Positions 17,401 through 17,763 of a DNA stretch of 17,763 bases are shown here, piece after piece. Positions within the stretch are counted from its first letter, which is position 1. Every line of letters starts with the position of its first letter. A program made the position numbers and the translations under genes. Location of the stretch: positions 1 to 17,763 of the forward strand of contig JAGZRP010000003.1 of the NCBI GenBank assembly GCA_018381595.1, read 5' to 3'. The notes beneath the pieces were generated by a model. That model saw only the letters and a program-made list of their open reading frames with translations. It had not been told where the DNA came from and made no database searches. Source of the stretch: Bacillota bacterium (lineage in GTDB: Bacteria > Bacillota_I > Bacilli_A > RF39 > UBA660).

Positions 17401-17763
17401 TTATTTCTTCCTTTCTTTTAAATTCAAAGTAATAGCTCCAATGATCAAACCTAAATAATAAGTTAAAAATCTCCACATAATCATACTTGCATTCAAGACA
17501 CTACCTGTAATAAAGTTTCCATAGAACGCAATATAACTATATTCCAGTCCTCCAGTTCCTCCAGGAATTGGAACAAATGCCCCAATCAAATTTACATAAG
17601 CACTTGCTACAACCGATTCAAGCCCTGTAAATGAAGTAAAATCCCCCATTCCGTACACAATTGTTAAAGGTACCAAATAAAGACAAACAAGAGATAAAAA
17701 GTTAAGTACAATATTATAAATAAAGCTCTTTTTATCCTTCATCAAAAGTTTCGCTCCTTCGTG
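17401..17763 (-). CDS. Flippase-like (YbhN/LPG synthase TM-type) membrane protein, partial
   Basis: Only the C-terminal 120 or so codons are visible; the frame stays open to the right edge. An internal TTG at 17745 could be mistaken for a start, but the frame continues upstream without a stop. The visible part has three or four hydrophobic segments, and the family-typical GAFVPIPGGTGGLEYSY signature lies between two of them. It ends in a basic LNLKERKK tail. This is the lysylphosphatidylglycerol synthase transmembrane/UPF0104 family, thought to move or accommodate lipids in the membrane. Its coupling to a lipid glycosyltransferase (one base between the genes) fits a role in glycolipid handling, which is inference. 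Confidence 0.85.
   Translation of the reverse strand, partial: HEGAKLLMKDKKSFIYNIVLNFLSLVCLYLVPLTIVYGMGDFTSFTGLESVVASAYVNLIGAFVPIPGGTGGLEYSYIAFYGNFITGSVLNASMIMWRFLTYYLGLIIGAITLNLKERKK

Overview
The window comes from an AT-rich, low-GC Gram-positive bacterium. It carries a Spo0A sporulation regulator together with a glycosyltransferase resembling the glycolipid synthases of Acholeplasma and other Mollicutes. This suggests a spore-capable lineage near the Erysipelotrichia/Mollicutes branch of the Bacilli; that placement is inference. The genetic code looks standard (tryptophan is TGG throughout), but none of the 14 visible stop codons is TGA (nine TAA, five TAG). All but two genes lie on the minus strand, so the text below follows transcription from right to left.

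Right end: a partial flippase-like membrane protein, a GT4 lipid glycosyltransferase and triosephosphate isomerase (tpiA) form a tight unit that ends in a strong terminator. Next comes spo0A with a tandem pair of 0A boxes upstream, so it is probably autoregulated. Downstream of spo0A is a P-type metal ATPase. Its ~140-nt leader contains a convincing NiCo (czcD-type) riboswitch whose last aptamer strand is shared with an intrinsic terminator. This is the best discovery in the window: it indicates transition-metal (Co/Ni or Fe(II)) export switched on by the metal itself.

Centre: a plus-strand gene of unusually high AT content encodes a transglutaminase-like protein. It is convergent with the ATPase gene and shares a bidirectional terminator with it; it is divergent from a LicD-family phosphotransferase gene. 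Then follow gpmI (phosphoglycerate mutase) and a translationally coupled pair: an anchored extracytoplasmic two-repeat protein and a phosphodiester glycosidase-domain protein. LicD and the glycosidase both point to phosphodiester-linked sugars on the cell surface.

Left end: a plus-strand gene for an uncharacterised P-loop kinase-like protein shares a terminator with the glycosidase gene. It is divergent from the housekeeping operon dusB - RDD membrane protein - lysS - ackA, which runs off the left edge with ackA incomplete. No tRNA, rRNA, CRISPR array, insertion sequence or phage gene was seen. No gap between genes exceeds 300 bases.
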